Shown: piece by piece, positions 6,421-14,355 of the stretch
Layout: the number at the start of each line of letters is the position of its first letter
Position numbering within the stretch: position 1 is the first letter of the stretch
NCBI GenBank assembly: GCA_030745255.1
Contig: JASLOY010000018.1
Span: 1 to 17,708, forward strand
Source: Vicinamibacterales bacterium
GTDB lineage: Bacteria > Acidobacteriota > Vicinamibacteria > Vicinamibacterales > UBA8438
Direction: 5' to 3'
Length of the DNA stretch: 17,708 nucleotides
The notes under the pieces: generated by a model
Seen by the model: only the letters and a program-made list of their open reading frames with translations
What the model was told of the DNA's origin: nothing
The model's database searches: none
Translations under genes and position numbers: made by a program

Positions 6421-7248
6421 CTACCGCTCGGGCCGGGGCTCCTTGCGAAGATGCCCGTAGATCAGGTCCTCGACGAACTCGACACACCTGAATTCCAGGA
6501 GCTGAGCATTGTCTTCCACGCGGCGATACAGCGGCATGCTCATCGTCCACGGCTGCGTGAAGACGTTCGGGTCCTCGATGGTGACTTCGTAGAGCAGTGT
6601 CTCGGCGCTCCGGCGAGTGATGCGCTCGACCACATGGAGCGCCTCGCTGTGAAAGTTGCCCGACTGGTCGAACCAGGTCTGACCGTTGAACCCGGTCGTG
6701 TCGATTTCCAGCGTGTCGCCGTCCCAGCGCCCATTCGACCACCCCATCCAGCTATCGGCGGGCGCCGGCACCTGGTCCTTCATGTAGACGGTGCGCACGG
6801 CGCCCGCAAACTCATGCAGAATCATGATGTGCTCCTGGCTCTGAATGATCTGCACCGGAAACGGCATATACATGCCACGCGGCACCCCCGGTAGGTAGCA
6901 CTTGATCGCCGGGTCGCGCTCGAGCCGATGTGCACGGTTCTCATCCCGTCGCGCGAGCGCCTCCGAACGATAGGGAATCGCGTCGCCGTCGACGACCCCG
7001 AGGCCACCCGGCACCGCCGACAGCGCGCCGAGCTCCCGCACCACGCTCGGTCCGGCCCCGTGGGGCTCGACGTCCCAGTGCGCCGTATTCATCGCCTGCC
7101 AGATACCGTTCAAGTCGGGCGTACCGTCCGCTGCACGGGGCGCCCGATACTCCGGCGTCTGCGCGCCGAGGGGTGCCACCGCAAGCGCGACGGCTGCCAT
7201 CGACAGCGCGACCCACCGAGCACGACGCATCCGCAACACGGTCCTCAT
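6421..7248 (-). CDS. Secreted protein of unknown function, paralogue of the upstream gene
   Basis: The product has 275 residues and starts in an ATGA overlap with the preceding gene (7245-7248). An Arg-rich N-terminus and hydrophobic stretch end near AQ at 29-30, indicating export. Mature landmarks are DGTPDLNGIW (about 41-50), the segment QSQEHIMILHE, a repeat-like SNGRWDGDTLEIDTTGFN, and VERITR before a final beta-rich part with RVEDNAQLLEFRCVE. The same blocks occur in the 358-residue neighbour: DGQPDLQGFW, GHVMILAE, SRGRWEGETLVVETANFN and TERFTR. The two are therefore tandem paralogues. I associate this family with Acidobacteriota but know no assigned function; no catalytic motif is apparent. 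Conserved His and acidic residues in the HIMILHE region could bind a ligand or metal, which is speculation. Confidence 0.75.
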   Translation of the reverse strand: MRTVLRMRRARWVALSMAAVALAVAPLGAQTPEYRAPRAADGTPDLNGIWQAMNTAHWDVEPHGAGPSVVRELGALSAVPGGLGVVDGDAIPYRSEALARRDENRAHRLERDPAIKCYLPGVPRGMYMPFPVQIIQSQEHIMILHEFAGAVRTVYMKDQVPAPADSWMGWSNGRWDGDTLEIDTTGFNGQTWFDQSGNFHSEALHVVERITRRSAETLLYEVTIEDPNVFTQPWTMSMPLYRRVEDNAQLLEFRCVEFVEDLIYGHLRKEPRPER

Positions 7249-8321
7249 CGGTCTCGCGTCTGCCCGGCAGCCTCGACTGTCTCGTCAGACGCCTGCTGCT
7301 CTTCCAGGCGTGCCCCGACGAGCGTGTTGTACAGACCATAGTTGCCTTCATGGCACGCAAACTCGAAGAGCGGCCCTCTCGTCTGGCTCATCGGCATCTC
7401 CGCCGTCCAGGGTCGGTCCCAGGTCCCCGGGTCCTCGACGGTGAACCGGTAGACGATGGTGTCCTCGGCCACGCGGGTGAACCGCTCGGTCACGCGTAAC
7501 TGGTCGCTCGAGCCCCGAAACGGGTTCTTGGCGTTGAAGTTGGCAGTCTCGACTACCAGGGTCTCACCTTCCCATCGCCCTCGGGACAGCCCGATCCACT
7601 GGCGCAGACCGTCAGGGGGCGCCTCGCGGTCGGCTGAGGCGAGCGGGATAATCCGAGCGTCGTGAATCATTTCGGCCAGAATCATCACGTGGCCGGGTGC
7701 CTGCACGATGTGATAGTTGCTGTTGTAGCCGGTGTTCATCAGGGGAGGGCCCACGCCGCCCATGATGATGCAGCGGTCGTCGAGCTGGTTAGCCTCTGCC
7801 GAGTCCCAGCGCCCACCCAGTCGCTCCTGCGCGGCGGCGACCTCTGCGGCCCGGCGCCGACCCTCCGCGTTCACCTGCGGCAGCCGCCCGTTCGCCGGGT
7901 CCACGATGAGCGATGTCCGCAAGTTCCGGGCACGCGCTGCCTGGCTGCGGTCGAGCCCGAATTGAGTGAAGTCGTAGTGGACGTCCGGTATCGTCCCGGG
8001 CTCGGTCTGAGAGCTCTCGCGCTCGGCGGCCCCACCTTCGATGGCGGCCACCTCTTCCGAGGTGTAGTACGCTTTGGTCACCCCGTCTCGCCGTTGGAGC
8101 GGCGTATACGTCTGATTCGACCAGAACCCCTGGAGGTCAGGTTGACCGTCAGGCGTGCGCGGCGCCGTGTAGGGCTGCGCCCCCCCCTGGCCCGCGTTGG
8201 CCTGGAAAGCTGGCCACTGTCCGCTGACAGGAGCCGCAACCGTGACCCAGACTGTCATGAGGGCAGCCACTACACCGACAGACGTGAAAGGTCGATGCCG
8301 CACGTACATTCTCCCGTTCAT
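7245..8321 (-). CDS. Secreted protein of unknown function (first gene of tandem pair)
   Basis: The product is 358 residues from the ATG at 8321; a second ATG at 8309 is also possible. An N-terminal hydrophobic segment (about residues 14-33) ends at SGQ, consistent with a signal peptide. The mature part starts with DGQPDLQGFWSNQTYTPL, then a charged middle, a CIIMGGVGPP segment, GHVMILAEMIHDARIIPL, the shared GRWEGETLVVETANFN block, and a C-terminal EFACHEGNYGLYN. It is longer than its downstream paralogue, mainly in the middle region. Translation of the paralogue is coupled through an ATGA overlap. It heads the operon and lies 220 bases from the divergent decarboxylase operon. Function unknown; the block structure shared by the two genes is the main evidence that both are real. 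Confidence 0.77.
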   Translation of the reverse strand: MNGRMYVRHRPFTSVGVVAALMTVWVTVAAPVSGQWPAFQANAGQGGAQPYTAPRTPDGQPDLQGFWSNQTYTPLQRRDGVTKAYYTSEEVAAIEGGAAERESSQTEPGTIPDVHYDFTQFGLDRSQAARARNLRTSLIVDPANGRLPQVNAEGRRRAAEVAAAQERLGGRWDSAEANQLDDRCIIMGGVGPPLMNTGYNSNYHIVQAPGHVMILAEMIHDARIIPLASADREAPPDGLRQWIGLSRGRWEGETLVVETANFNAKNPFRGSSDQLRVTERFTRVAEDTIVYRFTVEDPGTWDRPWTAEMPMSQTRGPLFEFACHEGNYGLYNTLVGARLEEQQASDETVEAAGQTRDR

Positions 8322-8541
8322 CGAGTAATGACACCCGCCGCGTGACGCTGTGCGTTTGATTCGGCCAATTATCCCTCAAGGAGGACGCAACCGCGAGCGC
8401 AAATCCTGAGCGGGCCTGAGTCGCATCGCCTGCGCCCCCACGTGCACGACCAGGCGACCTCACCGACACCGACGCGATTTGTTACCATACAGTGAGCGTG
8501 TCTTGACAAAATTGTCGGCGCGCTGACTGTGACCTTGTTGC
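8322..8541. promoter_or_regulatory. Divergent promoter region with operator-like palindrome
   Basis: This 220-base gap separates divergent operons and must hold promoters for both. On the + strand TTGACA at 8503-8508 is a consensus -35. The best -10 at 17-base spacing, ACTGTG, is poor. Overlapping the -35 is a symmetric site, GACAA-AA-TTGTC (8505-8516), of operator size. No Shine-Dalgarno precedes the ATG at 8542. For the minus strand I see only a weak GATAAT around 8370 without a clear -35. Confidence 0.4.
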
Positions 8542-10524
8542 ATGCCTCCTGAACTTCCCACCGGTAACCCCACGGAGCCAGCCGGCTCGGCCCCGGGCAA
8601 TCGCGATCAGGCGGCGGCATCCGACACGCCCTCTCAGAAGCTGTTCGGTTTTCCGATCACGACCACCGTGGCAGGCGCGGCCGTGCTGGCGACTTTGCGC
8701 GCATTCCGGCGACGTCGCGCTTCACGCCGAAAACGGCTGGACGAGGCGTCGTCCGACCCGTCGGCGATCGAAACAGCGCAATCTCAGTTACGCGAGGCGA
8801 CCAGTCTTCCGAGTCCACCGGCGAGCGTCCCATCGATGGAACCACCCAGTCCGGCTGACGGACCGCGTGACCAGCCAGGCGGGACGAGCCCGTCTCTCGG
8901 CGACAACGCGTCAGACGAAGCCGCCACGGTGCCAGTCGATGTGGCCCCGACGCCAGACCAGGCCCCCGCCCCGACGACGGGAAAGAGCGACGTCATCTCT
9001 GAACGTCGGACGGCGGCGCATCTCGGCGGCGGCCAAAAGCGGATCGACGCGCAGCATGCTCGCGGCAAGCTCACCGCGCGTGAGCGGATCGAGCGGATCC
9101 TCGACGCGGAGTCGTTTGAGGAAATTGCGCCCTACGTCGAACATCGCCACGCCGGGTTCGGACTCGAGAAAGAACGGCATGCCGGCGACGGGGTGGTGAC
9201 CGGGTTCGGCCTGATCGATGGACGCCGCGTCGCCATCTTCGCCCAAGACTTCACCGTACGGGGCGGGTCGTTCTCGGAAATCCAGGCCCAGAAAGTCGGA
9301 CGTCTCCTCGAATCGGCCACCAGCGGGGGGCTGCCGATCATCGCGCTGCTCGATTCCGTCGGCGCGCGCATTCAGGAAGGCGTCTGGAGCCTGGCGGGCT
9401 TCGGCGATCTCTTCTGGCACAACACCCAGGCCAGCGGGGTCGTACCGCAGATCAGCCTCATGCTGGGACCCTGCGCCGGCGGCGCCGTCTACTCCCCCGG
9501 ACTCACCGACTTTGTCGTCATGACCCGTGGCAGCAGCTATATGTTCATCACCGGCCCGGACGTCATCCGCACGGTGACCGGTGAAGAGGTCGACGTCGAG
9601 ACTCTGGGCGGCGCGGAGGTGCACGCCGCGACTTCCGGCGTCGCGCATTTCGTGTCCGACGATGAGAACGGGGCATTTCAGTTCACACGTCAGCTCCTCA
9701 GCTACCTCCCGTCGAACAATGCCGACGATCCACCCGTGCTCACCCCAGACGACCAGCTCGCACCCGATGACGAGGCACTGGACCGCCTGCTCCCGGCGTC
9801 GACCGAGATGGCGTACGACGTCCGGGACGCCATCCGCCTGATCGCCGACCGCGACTCGTTCCTTGAAGTCCACGCCGCGTTCGCGCCAAACGCCGTGGTT
9901 GGCTTTGCGCGGCTCCGGGGCCGCGTCGTGGCGTGTGTTGCCAACCAGCCGTCCTACCTGGCCGGTGTGCTCGACATCAACGCCTCGGACAAGATCGCCC
10001 GGTTCATCCGATTCGCCGACGCGTTCAACATCCCGGTCCTGACATTGGTCGATTGCCCGGGATTCCTGCCCGGCGCCGGCCAGGAGCATCAGGGCATCAT
10101 CCGTCATGGCGCAAAAATCGTGTACGCCTACGCCGAGGCGACGGTACCGAAAATCTCCGTCGTGCTGCGAAAAGCATATGGCGGCGCCTACATCGTGATG
10201 AGCAGCAAGATGATCCGGACCGACGTCTGTTTCGCGTGGCCGACGGCCGAAATCGCCGTGATGGGCCCGAAGGGCGCGGTGAGCATCCTGTACGCGCGAC
10301 AGCTGGCGGCGGCGGCCCCGGCGACCCGAGACGCCGAGCGGGTTCGACTCGAAGGCGAATTCCAGGAACGGTTCAACTCGCCGTTCGTCGCCGCATCGTC
10401 CGGTCACCTCGACAATGTCATCTATCCGCGCGAGACCCGGTCACGGGTGGCCGCCGCGCTCGACTTCCTCAGAGACAAGCAGCCTGCATCGCTGCCGAAG
10501 AAGCACGGCAATATCCCGCTGTGA
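8542..10524 (+). CDS. mmdA: Carboxyltransferase (alpha) subunit of sodium-pumping methylmalonyl-CoA-type decarboxylase
   Basis: The product has 660 residues. From about residue 150 it is a standard carboxyltransferase of the PCCB/MmdA type: HLGGGQKRIDAQHARGKLTA, then LLDSVGARIQEGV, the acyl-CoA oxyanion-hole region GPCAGGAVYSPGLTD, and VDCPGFLPGAGQEHQGIIRHGAK. GGAYIVM has Ile where propionyl-CoA carboxylases commonly have Asp. Neighbouring OadG-, biotin-carrier- and OadB-like genes, with no biotin carboxylase, indicate a decarboxylase that moves CO2 from a CoA ester to biotin, coupled to sodium export. Acyl-CoA carboxylase beta is the alternative. The first 150 residues are abnormal for the family: Pro/Ala/Ser-rich, with a hydrophobic stretch (about 34-54) followed by FRRRR. 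An internal ATG (residue 99) would skip the hydrophobic part. The coding frame is continuous and ends in a TGATG overlap with the next gene. Confidence 0.87.
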   Translation: MPPELPTGNPTEPAGSAPGNRDQAAASDTPSQKLFGFPITTTVAGAAVLATLRAFRRRRASRRKRLDEASSDPSAIETAQSQLREATSLPSPPASVPSMEPPSPADGPRDQPGGTSPSLGDNASDEAATVPVDVAPTPDQAPAPTTGKSDVISERRTAAHLGGGQKRIDAQHARGKLTARERIERILDAESFEEIAPYVEHRHAGFGLEKERHAGDGVVTGFGLIDGRRVAIFAQDFTVRGGSFSEIQAQKVGRLLESATSGGLPIIALLDSVGARIQEGVWSLAGFGDLFWHNTQASGVVPQISLMLGPCAGGAVYSPGLTDFVVMTRGSSYMFITGPDVIRTVTGEEVDVETLGGAEVHAATSGVAHFVSDDENGAFQFTRQLLSYLPSNNADDPPVLTPDDQLAPDDEALDRLLPASTEMAYDVRDAIRLIADRDSFLEVHAAFAPNAVVGFARLRGRVVACVANQPSYLAGVLDINASDKIARFIRFADAFNIPVLTLVDCPGFLPGAGQEHQGIIRHGAKIVYAYAEATVPKISVVLRKAYGGAYIVMSSKMIRTDVCFAWPTAEIAVMGPKGAVSILYARQLAAAAPATRDAERVRLEGEFQERFNSPFVAASSGHLDNVIYPRETRSRVAAALDFLRDKQPASLPKKHGNIPL

Positions 10525-10886
10525 TGACGCCCCAACTCGAGGCGGTGCTGGAGATCTCGGCGATCGGCACGGCGCTGCTCTTCATCGCGCTCGCCGGCCT
10601 GATCGGACTGATGTATGTGCTGACGGCGCCATGGCTCTTTCGTCACGTTCCGGTGCCGGCGCCGGAGGAACACGAGCCGCCCGTCGCCCAAGTCGTCGAC
10701 ACGCGGGCCGAAGAAGAGGAGGAACGGGAGCGTCAGCAGCACGCCGTGGCGCTCGCTGTCGCCGTGGCATGCGCCGGCACCGAGCCGACGCCGGCAGACG
10801 CTACCGCGCCGGCGTCGGCCTGGGGCCGAATGCACCACACCCGCAGGCTCAGTCAGCCAACGGCTCGAGCAAGGACGCGATCGTGA
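10524..10886 (+). CDS. OadG/MmdD-like small membrane subunit of the decarboxylase
   Basis: The product has 120 residues starting at an ATG that shares one base with the mmdA stop; a GTG at 10521 immediately before it is also possible. One transmembrane helix lies at about residues 9-34. It is followed by a Pro/Glu-rich linker with an acidic run (AEEEEERERQQ) and the segment HAVALAVAVACA, which resembles the conserved basic-Ala helix at the end of OadG proteins. In oxaloacetate and methylmalonyl-CoA decarboxylases this subunit assembles the complex and links the soluble carboxyltransferase to the sodium-pump subunit. Position between the alpha subunit and biotin carrier supports the call. The sequence is low in hard motifs, as is usual for this family. 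The stop overlaps the next start as GTGA. Confidence 0.75.
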   Translation: MTPQLEAVLEISAIGTALLFIALAGLIGLMYVLTAPWLFRHVPVPAPEEHEPPVAQVVDTRAEEEEERERQQHAVALAVAVACAGTEPTPADATAPASAWGRMHHTRRLSQPTARARTRS

Positions 10887-11329
10887 AGCGATACCGGGTC
10901 ACCATCGACGGTCGGATCTACGATGTCGAAATCGACGATCCGCATGCACGTCCCGTGACCGCACGGCTTTCCGGTGTGGCTTTCTCGGTCGACGTAGAGC
11001 CGGCCCGCGCCGACGACGAGAATCGCGCCGAACAGACGCCGCTCCCGACGGACGTCGCGCATGTCCCCTCGCCGCTCACCGCGCCGGGAACGGCCACCTC
11101 CGTCGATAGCCCACAAGCAATGACTGCGCCGATTCCAGGTGTCGTCGCGTCGGTCGCCGTCAGCGCCGGGCAGCCCGTCGAGCGGGGCGACGAGCTGTTG
11201 ACACTCGAAGCGATGAAGATGTTGAACGTCATTCGGTCGCCGTGGGAAGGCACCGTCGCAACGGTCCACGTGGCCCAAGGCGGTCGCGTCGTGCAGGGCG
11301 AACCTCTCGTCACCTTCGTCCCCACGTAA
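10883..11329 (+). CDS. mmdC: Biotin carboxyl carrier subunit of the decarboxylase
   Basis: The product has 148 residues from a GTG that overlaps the previous stop (GTGA), with AAGGA 7 bases upstream. It begins YRVTIDGRIYDVEI, the usual N-terminal strand pair of decarboxylase biotin carriers. A Pro/Thr/Asp-rich flexible linker (about 40-80) follows, then the lipoyl/biotinyl barrel. The biotinylation motif EAMKML is intact with Lys112 as the acceptor; APIPGVV precedes it and GDEL and QGEPLVTF surround it. Biotin on this Lys carries CO2 from the alpha subunit to the beta subunit. Modification requires a biotin ligase that is not in the window. The stop is followed by a GC-rich hairpin before the beta-subunit gene. 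Confidence 0.9.
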   Translation: MKRYRVTIDGRIYDVEIDDPHARPVTARLSGVAFSVDVEPARADDENRAEQTPLPTDVAHVPSPLTAPGTATSVDSPQAMTAPIPGVVASVAVSAGQPVERGDELLTLEAMKMLNVIRSPWEGTVATVHVAQGGRVVQGEPLVTFVPT

Positions 11330-11358
11330 TGCGCAGCCCCGTATCAACCTTGGAACAA

Positions 11359-11376
11359 GGCGCGCACATGCGCGCC
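11359..11376. repeat. Near-perfect 18-bp palindrome
   Basis: GGCGCGCA-CA-TGCGCGCC has two perfect 8-base arms around a 2-base centre. It lies just after the biotin-carrier stop and before the larger hairpin. A 2-base centre is too tight for a good RNA loop without fraying, so it could be a protein-binding site or part of the adjoining repeat. Confidence 0.5.
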
Positions 11377-11391
11377 TCGCGGGTGCGGAGT

Positions 11392-11449
11392 GGGGCTTCG
11401 GGGTCCCCGCGTAGCACCCGCGGGGGTCCGGGGCGAAGCCCCGTCTAGA
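11392..11449. repeat. GC-rich hairpin repeat between mmdC and mmdB
   Basis: The outer arms GGGGCTTCG (11392-11400) and CGAAGCCCC (11434-11442) pair perfectly over 9 bases. Inner arms CCCCGCG (11405-11411) and CGCGGGG (11419-11425) pair over 7, with a 7-base loop and an internal bulge. The minus-strand reading of the right part, starting TAGACGGGGCTTCGCCCCG, closely matches the sequence after the quinoprotein gene at 14356. That makes it a dispersed element, not only a local terminator. It splits an otherwise tightly overlapping operon and lacks a T-run. It may act as an attenuator or mRNA stabiliser for the upstream genes. Confidence 0.65.
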
Positions 11450-11451
11450 TC

Positions 11452-12543
11452 ATGATTCCCTCCATCGGCCCGGAAACACTCCTCATGTTCGCGGTAGGTG
11501 GTGTGCTCATCTACTTCGCCGTCGCCAAGGAGTACGAGCCGACGCTTCTGCTGCCGATCGGGTTCGGCGTGTTGCTCGGCAACCTCCCGAATTCACCGAT
11601 GAATCAGCCGGAGGGGCTGCTCCACATCCTGATCGAGTTTGGCATCGACACCGAGCTCTTCCCGCTCTTCATCTTCATCGGCATCGGCGCGATGATGGAT
11701 TTTCGCCCGTTGCTGTCGCAGCCGGTCTTCGCCATCCTCGGGGCAGCGGGCCAGCTGGGCATCTTCGCCACCCTCATCCTGGCGACCATGATCGGCTTTC
11801 CGCTGAACGAGGCCGCCTCAATCGCGGTCATCGGGGCCATCGACGGACCGACCAGCATCTACGTCTCGTCCCTGCTCGCGCCAGAGCTGCTGCCTGCCAT
11901 TGCGGTGACCGCCTACTCCTACATGAGCCTGGTGCCGATCATTCAACCGCCGCTGATGCGGCTCTTCACGACTCGCGCCGAACGCCGAATCAGGATGGAG
12001 TATGCCCCCCGCCCGGTCCCGCGCGGCGCGGTCATTGCCTTTCCTATCGTGGTGACCGTGGTCGTCGGCTTGCTCGTACCGGCATCGGCCCCGCTCATCG
12101 CCACGTTGATGTTCGGCAGCCTGCTGAAGGAATCGGGCGTCGTCCCGCAGCTGGCAAAAACCGCGTCGAACGAGCTCGCCAATCTCTCGACCATCTTTCT
12201 CGGTCTCACCGTCGGCAGCCTCATGCAGGCCGACACCTTCCTCCAGACCCAGACGCTGTTCATCCTGGGTCTCGGTCTGTTTGCCTTTGTGCTCGACACC
12301 GTGGCAGGCCTCCTCTTCGGCAAGGTCCTCGCTATCGTGACACGCGGCAAGGTCAACCCACTCGTCGGCGCGGCCGGTATCAGCGCGTTCCCGATGAGCG
12401 GGCGGCTCGTCCAGAAGGTGGCACAGGAGGAGGACTTCACCAACCATGTGCTGATGCACGCCATGGGCGCCAACACCGCCGGTCAGCTCGGGTCGGTGAT
12501 TGCCGGGGGCGTGCTGTTGACACTGGTGACGATGTTCGGTTGA
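11452..12543 (+). CDS. mmdB: Sodium-pump beta subunit of decarboxylase (OadB/MmdB family)
   Basis: A 363-residue very hydrophobic protein with about nine to eleven membrane segments, close to family length. Conserved signatures are present: FIGIGAMMDFRPLL (about 75-88), IGAIDGPTSIYVS with the sodium-site Asp at 131, AYSYMSLVPIIQPP (154-167), and near the C-terminus GISAFPMSGRLVQ and MHAMGANTAGQ. In the family the Asp and these Tyr/Asn/Ser-containing segments form the sodium and proton path that couples biotin decarboxylation to sodium export. It follows the biotin-carrier gene after 122 bases that contain the hairpin repeat. There is no visible Shine-Dalgarno before the ATG, in contrast to the overlapping genes upstream. 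It may be the end of the operon or have its own initiation signals. Confidence 0.92.
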   Translation: MIPSIGPETLLMFAVGGVLIYFAVAKEYEPTLLLPIGFGVLLGNLPNSPMNQPEGLLHILIEFGIDTELFPLFIFIGIGAMMDFRPLLSQPVFAILGAAGQLGIFATLILATMIGFPLNEAASIAVIGAIDGPTSIYVSSLLAPELLPAIAVTAYSYMSLVPIIQPPLMRLFTTRAERRIRMEYAPRPVPRGAVIAFPIVVTVVVGLLVPASAPLIATLMFGSLLKESGVVPQLAKTASNELANLSTIFLGLTVGSLMQADTFLQTQTLFILGLGLFAFVLDTVAGLLFGKVLAIVTRGKVNPLVGAAGISAFPMSGRLVQKVAQEEDFTNHVLMHAMGANTAGQLGSVIAGGVLLTLVTMFG

Positions 12544-12593
12544 CGAGTTCGGTGTAAGCTATCCGGACCAACCGTCCAGGGGGAGACCAGACC

Positions 12594-14354
12594 ATGTACC
12601 AACGTTCTGTGGTGAAGACGATCCTTGCCTGCGCCCTCGTCGTCGTGGCGGCGGCGGTCGCGCTCGACGGCCAGTACAGTCTGACGGTCAACAAAGACCG
12701 GCTGATCAACGCCGCGAACGAGCCGCAGAACTGGCTGATCATGAACGGGGATTACAGCTCGACGCGCTATTCCAAGCTCACCCAGATCAATCGTGAGAAC
12801 GTCGGGGATCTGCAGATGGTGTGGGCGCTGGCGCTCGGCGGGATGCAGGACACCGGCCGTAACGGGCCCGAGAGCGAGGTGAACCCGCTGATTGACAACG
12901 GGTTCATGTACACGACCGATGGGTGGGGCACGGTGTACAAGATCGACGCGCGCAACCCGGACTATGGCGACTTCGTCTGGATCGCCGACCCCGGCGTGGA
13001 CCACGAGGGCAACACCTCACGCTCGCGCGGTATCGCGCTGTGGGAAGACAAGGTGCTGGCCAATCTGCCCGATGGCCGCGTCATCGCCATCGACCGCGAC
13101 GACGGCGAGATCGTCTGGGATGTGGAGGTCGCAGGGACCAACGAGTTCGGGCGCCGCGAGCGGTTCCTGACCGCGCCGGCGGTCGCCAACGGCAAGGTCA
13201 TCGTCCAGAACGGCGCCGGTGACGGTGGGACCCGTGGCTGGGTGGCAGCGCTCGATGTCGAAACCGGCGACGAGCTCTGGCGCTGGTATGTGGTGCCGGA
13301 GCCCGGGCAGCCCGGCAGCGAGACCTGGAAGGACGATCACAACTCGTGGAAAACCGGCGGCGGCGGCATCTGGCAAACCGGGTCCTTCGACCCCGAGACC
13401 AACTTGTACATCGTTGGGACCGGCAACCCGTGGCCGGCCTATGACCCGGAGTTCCGGCCCGGTGACAACCTCTACACCAACGCCGCCATCGCGCTCGACG
13501 TCGACACCGGTGAACTGGCCTGGTACTTCCAGTACACGCCGAACGATTCGTGGGACTACGACGAGGTCGGCGTGCACATGCTCTATGACCTCGAGATCGA
13601 CGGCCGGATGCGCAAGGTGGTCGCCCACTACGGCCGGAACGGGTTCTTCTACACGCTCGACCGCACCGACGGCAGCTTCATCCGCGGCGCGAAGTATGTG
13701 AACGACCTGAACTGGACCGCCGGGTTGAACCCCGTCACCGGCATGCCGCTCGAATACGATCCGAATCTCGACGTGCAGATCTACAACCCCGAGGCGCGTG
13801 CCCTGCGTGCCGACCGTGACGAGATGAAGCGGACGTGCCCCACATGGCACGGCGGCGTTGCCCACCAGCCGCTGGCCTACAACCCGGTCAAGCACATCGC
13901 CTACGGTGTCGGCACGGAGGGCTGTTTCTCGCAGACCGGCGCCGCCATGGTGCCGGCTGGGCCCGACGGTGACCTCGACCCACGGGCCAGCCAGCGCCGC
14001 CAAACAGACAGCGACCTCTACTACGGTGCGCTGACCGCGTTCGACGCCGTCGACCACAACGTGATCGGCAAGGCGGTGACCGACATCGAGATCCGTTCCG
14101 GAGTGGTCGCCACAGCCGGCGGACTGGTCTTTACCGCGCTGCAGGACGGCTGGGTGGTCGCCTACAACGACGAGACACTCGAGGAGCTCTGGCGTTTCAA
14201 TGTGGGCACGCCGCTCAAGGGCGCTCCGGTGACTTATTCGATCGGCCCGAGGCAGTACGTGGCGGTGCAGTCGAGCGGCCGGCACCTGCACCCGGTGAAG
14301 TACGACAACCTCGAAACGTCGAGCTACCTGTTCGTATTTGCGCTGGACGACTAA
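12594..14354 (+). CDS. PQQ-dependent alcohol dehydrogenase, lanthanide-type signature
   Basis: The product is 586 residues, with AGGGGGAG 8 bases upstream of the ATG. An N-terminal signal peptide (about 1-25) predicts a periplasmic enzyme. The eight-bladed propeller carries repeated tryptophan-docking motifs such as ALDVETGDELWRW and ALDVDTGELAWYF. The PQQ-site segment GGGGIWQTGSFDPE (255-268) and the GTGNPWP Asn (N278) are present. The catalytic Asp is in NDSWDYDEVG: D321 with a second Asp at 323, the extra residue that marks lanthanide-dependent enzymes such as XoxF. Oddities: the vicinal Cys-Cys of methanol dehydrogenases is absent (Asn-Thr at about 140-141), and the usual metal-ligand Glu before the RG motif appears as Asp210. 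No cytochrome domain is fused, so a separate acceptor is needed. Substrate unknown. Confidence 0.88.
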   Translation: MYQRSVVKTILACALVVVAAAVALDGQYSLTVNKDRLINAANEPQNWLIMNGDYSSTRYSKLTQINRENVGDLQMVWALALGGMQDTGRNGPESEVNPLIDNGFMYTTDGWGTVYKIDARNPDYGDFVWIADPGVDHEGNTSRSRGIALWEDKVLANLPDGRVIAIDRDDGEIVWDVEVAGTNEFGRRERFLTAPAVANGKVIVQNGAGDGGTRGWVAALDVETGDELWRWYVVPEPGQPGSETWKDDHNSWKTGGGGIWQTGSFDPETNLYIVGTGNPWPAYDPEFRPGDNLYTNAAIALDVDTGELAWYFQYTPNDSWDYDEVGVHMLYDLEIDGRMRKVVAHYGRNGFFYTLDRTDGSFIRGAKYVNDLNWTAGLNPVTGMPLEYDPNLDVQIYNPEARALRADRDEMKRTCPTWHGGVAHQPLAYNPVKHIAYGVGTEGCFSQTGAAMVPAGPDGDLDPRASQRRQTDSDLYYGALTAFDAVDHNVIGKAVTDIEIRSGVVATAGGLVFTALQDGWVVAYNDETLEELWRFNVGTPLKGAPVTYSIGPRQYVAVQSSGRHLHPVKYDNLETSSYLFVFALDD

Positions 14355-14355
14355 T

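Noticed and set aside
8911..10407. Minus-strand open frame of about 500 codons opposite mmdA
   Set aside because: The composition is typical of an antisense shadow of high-GC coding DNA; no motif, and the + strand is a definite carboxyltransferase.
8542..10524. Propionyl- or acetyl-CoA carboxylase as the function of the carboxyltransferase
   Set aside because: No biotin carboxylase gene is present, while OadG-, biotin-carrier- and OadB-like genes follow directly, which favours the sodium-pumping decarboxylase.
13017..14291. Minus-strand open frame of about 425 codons opposite the quinoprotein
   Set aside because: It is rich in Val, His and Gly from reversed propeller codons, with no family resemblance.
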